DNA from: JAJYTL01 sp046705265
Lineage (GTDB): Bacteria > Pseudomonadota > Alphaproteobacteria > Ferrovibrionales > Ferrovibrionaceae
Assembly: GCA_046705265.1 (NCBI GenBank)
Contig: JBJKQL010000130.1
Coordinates: 1 to 25,579 of the forward strand
DNA length: 25,579 bases
Direction: 5' to 3'
This document shows, piece after piece, positions 22,510-25,579 of this stretch. Numbering within the stretch: the first letter of the stretch is position 1; the number at the start of each line of letters is the position of its first letter. A model generated the notes under the pieces. The model saw only the letters and a list, made by a program, of their open reading frames with translations, made no database searches and was not told the origin of the DNA. Position numbers and translations under genes: made by a program.

Positions 22510-23128
22510 ATGGCGGACGATCAGGGAATGACGCTCTATTAGGCGCCGAAGACACGCGCCCTCCGCACCCTTTGGGTGCTGGAGGAAGCGGGCCGCCCCT
22601 ATGAGCGGGTGCTGGTGGATATCCATGCGGGCGAGCAGCGAATGCCGGCCTTCCGCGCCATCAACCCGATGATGAAGGTGCCGGCGTTGGGCGATGGCGG
22701 GGCCCGGCTCGCCGAATCCGCCGCGATCTGCGCCTATGTGGCAGAGCGCGTGCCGGAGGCCGGCCTCGCGCCGCCGCTCGGCGATCCGTTGCGCGGGCGC
22801 TACCTGCACTGGCTGTTTTTCTCGGCCGCCTGCGGCGAGGCTGCGCTGACGCAGAAATTCGCCGGTCTTCAGATGAACGAAGGCACCGCCGGCTGGGGCA
22901 GCTTCGAGCGCGTGTTTGCCGTGGTCGAGCAAGCCCTGAGACCGGGGGCGCTGGCTTCTTGGCGAGCGCTTCTCCGCCACCGACGTGATGATGGGGTCGG
23001 ACCTCCGCTACGCGGTGGAGGTGTTCAAGATCGTGCCGCCGCGCCCGGTCTTCGTTGCCTATCTCGCGCGCTGCGCCGAGCGGGCGGCCCTGCAACGCGC
23101 GATGGCGATCGACGAGGCCGGGGTTTAA
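22510..23128 (+). pseudogene. glutathione S-transferase gene with a stop codon and a frameshift
   Basis: The reading starts MADDQGMTLY at 22510 and meets TAG at 22540-22542, where relatives have Tyr (LYYAPxTR). It then continues in the same frame as APKTRALRTLWVLEEAGRP, NPMMKVPALGDG, LAESAAICAYVAER and on to ALRPGA. Near 22951 the family sequence moves to the next frame, as WLLGERFSATDVMMGSDLRY and then AVEVFKIVPPRPVF, and ends at TAA 23126-23128. Thioredoxin-like and helical domains are both recognisable. One nonsense change and one apparent single-base insertion make a working product unlikely. If either is a sequencing error, the other still needs explaining. Confidence 0.85.
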
Positions 23129-23145
23129 CGCCGCCGGCCGGCGTT
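23127..23145. terminator. hairpin between convergent genes
   Basis: AACGCCG-CCGGC-CGGCGTT is a perfect hairpin with 7-base arms. It overlaps the stop of the dead GST gene on one side and the stop of the small membrane protein on the other. It has no T tract, so termination is only a possibility. Confidence 0.4.
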
Positions 23146-23365
23146 ATGCCGCCGGCACGGCGCCCCACCAGCGATAGAGCGCGACCACGGCCCACACCGC
23201 CTCCACCAGGCCGAAGGGCCAGGCGCCCTGCAAAAAGCCATAGGCCGAGCCCAAGGCGCAGGCCCCGGCAAAGCCGAGGATGAACCACGCGCTTTTCTTC
23301 TCGAGCGCGTAGCAGAGAAGCATCATGGTGACGGCGAAAAGCCCAAAGAGGGAGAGAGGAGACAT
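23144..23365 (-). CDS. small conserved-looking membrane protein
   Basis: This 73-residue protein is almost entirely hydrophobic, with about three short membrane segments: SLFGLFAVTMMLLCYAL, WFILGFAGACALGSAYGFL and FGLVEAVWAVVALYRWW. I recall similar short proteins of unknown function in other Alphaproteobacteria, but cannot name a family. The ATG at 23365 is chosen because the 31 upstream codons in frame look random; an AAGG lies a little far upstream. It is convergent with the GST pseudogene. Confidence 0.65.
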   Translation of the reverse strand: MSPLSLFGLFAVTMMLLCYALEKKSAWFILGFAGACALGSAYGFLQGAWPFGLVEAVWAVVALYRWWGAVPAA

Positions 23366-23533
23366 CGAGGAACCTTGGTATAGCGAGCGCGGGAAGTTTG
23401 TAACGAAGGCACGAGAAGCCGTCTGGTACCACAGCGTGCCGTGCGCTTCCGCCCCCATTCTTTACTTGATGGAGTCTCTCCTAGCTAATCGGTTTTCGGT
23501 CAAAACATATTCTGGCCACCTATAGAGACAGAG

Positions 23534-23651
23534 ATGGCCATCTACGTGCCGACGCCTACCTTCTCGAAGACTGACCGTCGGCTATTGCCCTTGCTGGCCA
23601 AATTGTTCCTGGAAAACCACGGCATTGATGCCTGCATATCCAATCTCATGT
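23534..23651 (+). pseudogene. possible 5' gene fragment cut by the IS element
   Basis: ATG at 23534 opens a frame reading MAIYVPTPTFSKTDRRLLPL and then LAKLFLENHGIDACISNLM, which looks protein-like up to the IS end. Beyond the inverted repeat it reads into IS sequence. The 168 bases to its left, back to the small membrane gene, show nothing I can identify. I do not recognise the protein, and the call rests on position and residue pattern only. Confidence 0.25.
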
Positions 23652-23664
23652 GTGTGAACGGCCC
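23652..23664. repeat. IS1111 inverted repeat, 3' end of element
   Basis: GTGTGAACGGCCC is the exact reverse complement of the repeat at 25027-25039. Confidence 0.88.
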
Positions 23665-23926
23665 GTGGAGCGCAAGGGAAAAATTGCGGAGATGGTCGCC
23701 GAAGGTGGTGCGGTCATGTGTCCGGCCTGTCGGTGCCTCTTGGTGAGGCAGGCCAAGATGATTGTCCGCCGATCGGGTTCCTATCACATACACGCGCACA
23801 TCGTAGCGCTGTCAGATTGCCGGAGTGTCCCGATCCCCGGTTTCACCCGAAGATCCATCTCGTTGTCTTTCGTCCTTGCTGCGGCGTGCGGCCCTCCTTC
23901 TGGCCAAATTAAGTGATTCGTATCGG
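23665..23926 (-). ncRNA. candidate bridge (seeker) RNA region of the IS element
   Basis: IS110-family transposases use an element-encoded guide RNA, and in the IS1111 group it is encoded in the long 3' non-coding part. This 262-base stretch is that part. ORFs in it on either strand are short and do not agree with any family I know, which fits an RNA gene. I cannot define the RNA ends or its target-binding loops by eye. Confidence 0.4.
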
Positions 23927-24958
23927 TTACGCAGCGATCGCTGGAACAGCCGGAGCTCTGTAGATCTCGCCTTTGACCATCGCCGCCCAGGTAATGCGGG
24001 CCATCTTGTTGGCCAGCGCCACGGCGGCGAGTTTCTTTGGCTTGCGCGCCAGAAGATTGGATAGCCAGCTGGGCGCGTCCTTCTTACCGGTGCGGTATAT
24101 TACCGCTGTGGCGCCGAGCACCAGCAATTGACGAATATACCGATCACCGGTCTTGGTAATTCGGCCGAGCCGATTCTTGCCACCGCTGGAGCTTTGTCGC
24201 GGCACCAAGCCGAGCCAGGCGGCAAATTGTCGGCCGGACTCAAAACCGGAGACGTCCGGCATCGTGGCGACGATGGCCGAAGCGGTGATCGGGCCGACGC
24301 CGGGAATGGTGGCGAGGTTGCTGCTGACCTCATTGCCTTTGTGCCAGGCTATAATTTCCTTCTCGAGGGCATCGGCCCGGGTGGCACATTCTGATATCTG
24401 ATCGGTCAGCATCTTCAATGCAGATCGGGCAAGAGCGGGGATGGAGGCGTTTTCGATGTCGACAAGACCCACCAGCGCGTCGATCCCGGCTTTGCCCTTA
24501 GCAGCGACGATACCGAACTCGGCCAGGTGCGCCCGCAGCGCGTTGGCCAAGGCCGTATGCTGTTGGACGAGCAGTTCACGACTCCGGTGCAGCATCAACG
24601 CAGCTTGCTGATCGACTGTCTTCACCGGCACTCCGTGGATGTGCGGGCGAGTGACGGCTTCGCAAATCGCCGCCGCGTCGGCGGCGTCGTTTTTCTTGCC
24701 GGGCTTCATGTAAGGTTTTACCGCTCGCGGTGGTAGCAGCTTGACCTCGTGGCCTAGAGAAATTAGCAGCCGCGCCCAGTGATGCGCGGTCGCGCAAGCC
24801 TCCATGCCGATCAGCGATGGTGGCTGCTTGCGGAAGAACGCTTCCACCTGGCTGCGCCGCAACTGCCGCGCGGTCGTCACCTTCCCAGTGGCCATTTCCG
24901 CTACATGCACCTGAAAGCCATTTTTGGCGAGATCGAGGCCGACGCTAAACTGACTCAC
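23927..24958 (-). CDS. IS110/IS1111-family DEDD transposase
   Basis: This 343-residue recombinase has a RuvC-like N-terminal domain with GLDLAK (Asp9), IGMEACATAHHWA (Glu53), and KKNDAADAAAICEA (Asp91, Asp94). A helical linker (LHRSRELLVQQHTALANALR) follows. The C-terminal Transposase_20 domain has IPGVGPITASAIVA and FAAWLGLVPRQSSSGGKNRLGRI, which holds the serine-bearing segment. The start is GTG at 24958 behind an AAGGAAGGACC ribosome site. It appears full length, so the element could be active. Confidence 0.96.
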   Translation of the reverse strand: MSQFSVGLDLAKNGFQVHVAEMATGKVTTARQLRRSQVEAFFRKQPPSLIGMEACATAHHWARLLISLGHEVKLLPPRAVKPYMKPGKKNDAADAAAICEAVTRPHIHGVPVKTVDQQAALMLHRSRELLVQQHTALANALRAHLAEFGIVAAKGKAGIDALVGLVDIENASIPALARSALKMLTDQISECATRADALEKEIIAWHKGNEVSSNLATIPGVGPITASAIVATMPDVSGFESGRQFAAWLGLVPRQSSSGGKNRLGRITKTGDRYIRQLLVLGATAVIYRTGKKDAPSWLSNLLARKPKKLAAVALANKMARITWAAMVKGEIYRAPAVPAIAA

Positions 24959-25026
24959 GTGAATGGTCCTTCCTTCATTGAGGGCTCTGCACCCTCCTTA
25001 CTGGCACACTGCGATGCCGCTCGGAA

Positions 25027-25039
25027 GGGCCGTTCACAC
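25027..25039. repeat. IS1111 inverted repeat, 5' end of element
   Basis: GGGCCGTTCACAC is the exact reverse complement of 23652-23664. It lies 68 bases upstream of the transposase GTG. Confidence 0.88.
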
Positions 25040-25052
25040 CATCACGCACGGG

Positions 25053-25342
25053 ATGGCCTCGCTATCGGAGACCGAGGTCGCGGAATTAGCAGATCTTTTG
25101 GAGCGCTTTCTGGCATCAAAAGACACCAGGGCGGCGCACAATACCTTGTGGAGGAGCTTACGTACCCCTCCTTCCAGAACGACGCTGCGCTTCGCGAAAT
25201 CTATTTATCCCGTGGTAAGCGCAACGGTCGGACTCGCGCCGCAGCGCCCATGCGCTGGAGCAATTTTTTGATCCGGCTCGGAATCAAAGGACCGATGCGC
25301 CATGCATATATTTCGCGACTTTCTAATAGACCGCTTCCCTGA
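25053..25342 (+). pseudogene. possible frameshifted 3' gene fragment beside the IS
   Basis: From ATG 25053 the frame reads MASLSETEVAELADLLERFL and then ASKDTRAAHNTLWRSLRT, a plausible helical segment, before turning Ser/Arg-rich and stopping at 25271. From about 25165 another frame reads YPSFQNDAALREIYLSRGKR, then APMRWSNFLIRLGIKGPMRH, and ends at 25342. Joining them needs a frame change near 25160. I do not recognise either part. It may be the far half of the gene begun at 23534, but this is unproven. Confidence 0.25.
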
Positions 25343-25579
25343 TTCGAATCCTATGGGGGACACGATGGACAAGCAGTTTTTCCTTGTTAAAAGCGCGTTG
25401 TTGAGGCTGTTGGAAAATCACTCGAAATGATTGGTTTCAAGGAATCGCTATACTAGCATTACAGTTGCTTTTTTCGTTTGATATGCGCGCGCCTTGCTTC
25501 CGCTTGATGTGCGCGTCGCCAAAGCGACCATGCGATGATTGTCGCCGGCTGGATACGCCGCTGAGCGAGCTTGATGGCA
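25343..25579. other. no assignable gene at the right edge
   Basis: I see nothing firm here. A 25-codon ORF from ATG 25353 (MGDTMDKQFFLVKSALLRLL onward, stopping at 25430) is too short to support. There is a -10-like TATACT near 25449. Two imperfect direct copies (TTGATATGCGCG and TTGATGTGCGCG) lie at about 25479-25514. Confidence 0.3.

Larger units (their letters stand above)
23652..25039 (-). mobile_element. IS1111-group element of the IS110 family
   Basis: A DEDD transposase gene is bracketed by 13-base inverted repeats, GTGTGAACGGCCC (23652-23664) and GGGCCGTTCACAC (25027-25039). On the transposase strand the 5' non-coding part is short (about 68 bases) and the 3' part is long (about 262 bases). 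The subterminal repeats and this asymmetry fit the IS1111 group. True ends usually lie a few bases outside the repeats, so the element is about 1.39-1.40 kb. No target duplication is expected. It appears intact. Confidence 0.85.

Noticed and set aside
23542..23799. 85-aa reverse ORF crossing the IS end
   Set aside because: It crosses the inverted repeat and lies largely in the presumed guide-RNA part, and it shows no family pattern.
25331..25360. Possible tRNA T-arm (GATTCGAATCC)
   Set aside because: The flanking bases do not form the 5-base stem and no acceptor or anticodon arm is visible.
1..25579. CRISPR array, toxin-antitoxin or defence gene cluster
   Set aside because: No regularly spaced repeats and no recognisable defence or toxin genes were seen on either strand.

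Overview
The window looks like the replication-origin neighbourhood of a GC-rich alphaproteobacterial chromosome. The gene families and their order (mnmG-rsmG-parA-parB; maf-aroE-coaE-dnaQ-secB; ppsR next to hemE; hemE-hemH-hemJ-rho) are those seen around the origin in Alphaproteobacteria. A Rhodospirillales-like lineage is my guess only. The most important non-coding element is a 384-base AT-richer gap between the ppsR-type gene and hemE (16161-16544). It carries a perfect DnaA box, three one-mismatch boxes and several palindromes. This is the position where Caulobacter and Rickettsia carry oriC, and I call it oriC.

Layout. 1-540: no firm gene, but a perfect FNR/FixK-type palindrome, a short probably frameshifted ORF and a parS site. 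541-4764: a tight mnmG-rsmG-parA-parB operon, with a second, perfect parS inside rsmG. 4771-8621: an AmpG-type permease, an OlsB-type ornithine lipid acyltransferase, a DUF1330 protein and a subfamily-I haloalkane dehalogenase, all on the + strand. 8668-14159 (- strand): maf-aroE-coaE-dnaQ-secB, then a Tim44-domain protein and MltA. 14225-15289: an unrecognised 354-aa protein. 15321-16160 (-): the PEP synthase/PPDK regulatory kinase. 16161-16544: oriC. 16545-20580: hemE-hemH-hemJ-rho. 20659-22373 (-): a quinone oxidoreductase and a dienelactone hydrolase. 22510-23365: a dead glutathione S-transferase gene and a small membrane protein. 23652-25039: an IS1111-type IS110-family element with 13-bp inverted repeats. 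25040-25579: gene debris.

How the genes fit together. ParA, ParB and the two parS sites form the origin-segregation system, 12-16 kb from the proposed oriC. HemE, HemH and HemJ carry out three late steps of haem synthesis. MltA releases anhydromuropeptides and AmpG imports them. Relative to oriC, the - strand block on the left and the hem-rho block on the right run with replication. The mnmG-parAB-to-dehalogenase block runs against it, and mnmE, usually between rho and mnmG, is absent. This suggests that the par cluster was moved or inverted relative to its usual place downstream of rho.

The most novel-looking items are 6-7 codon mini-ORFs with strong Shine-Dalgarno sequences that end exactly on the hemE and hemH start codons, a ferrochelatase that seems to lack one iron-sulfur ligand, the IS1111 element with a likely guide-RNA region, and the orphan 354-aa gene beside the origin. 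I did not find a convincing new multi-gene defence or metabolic system.
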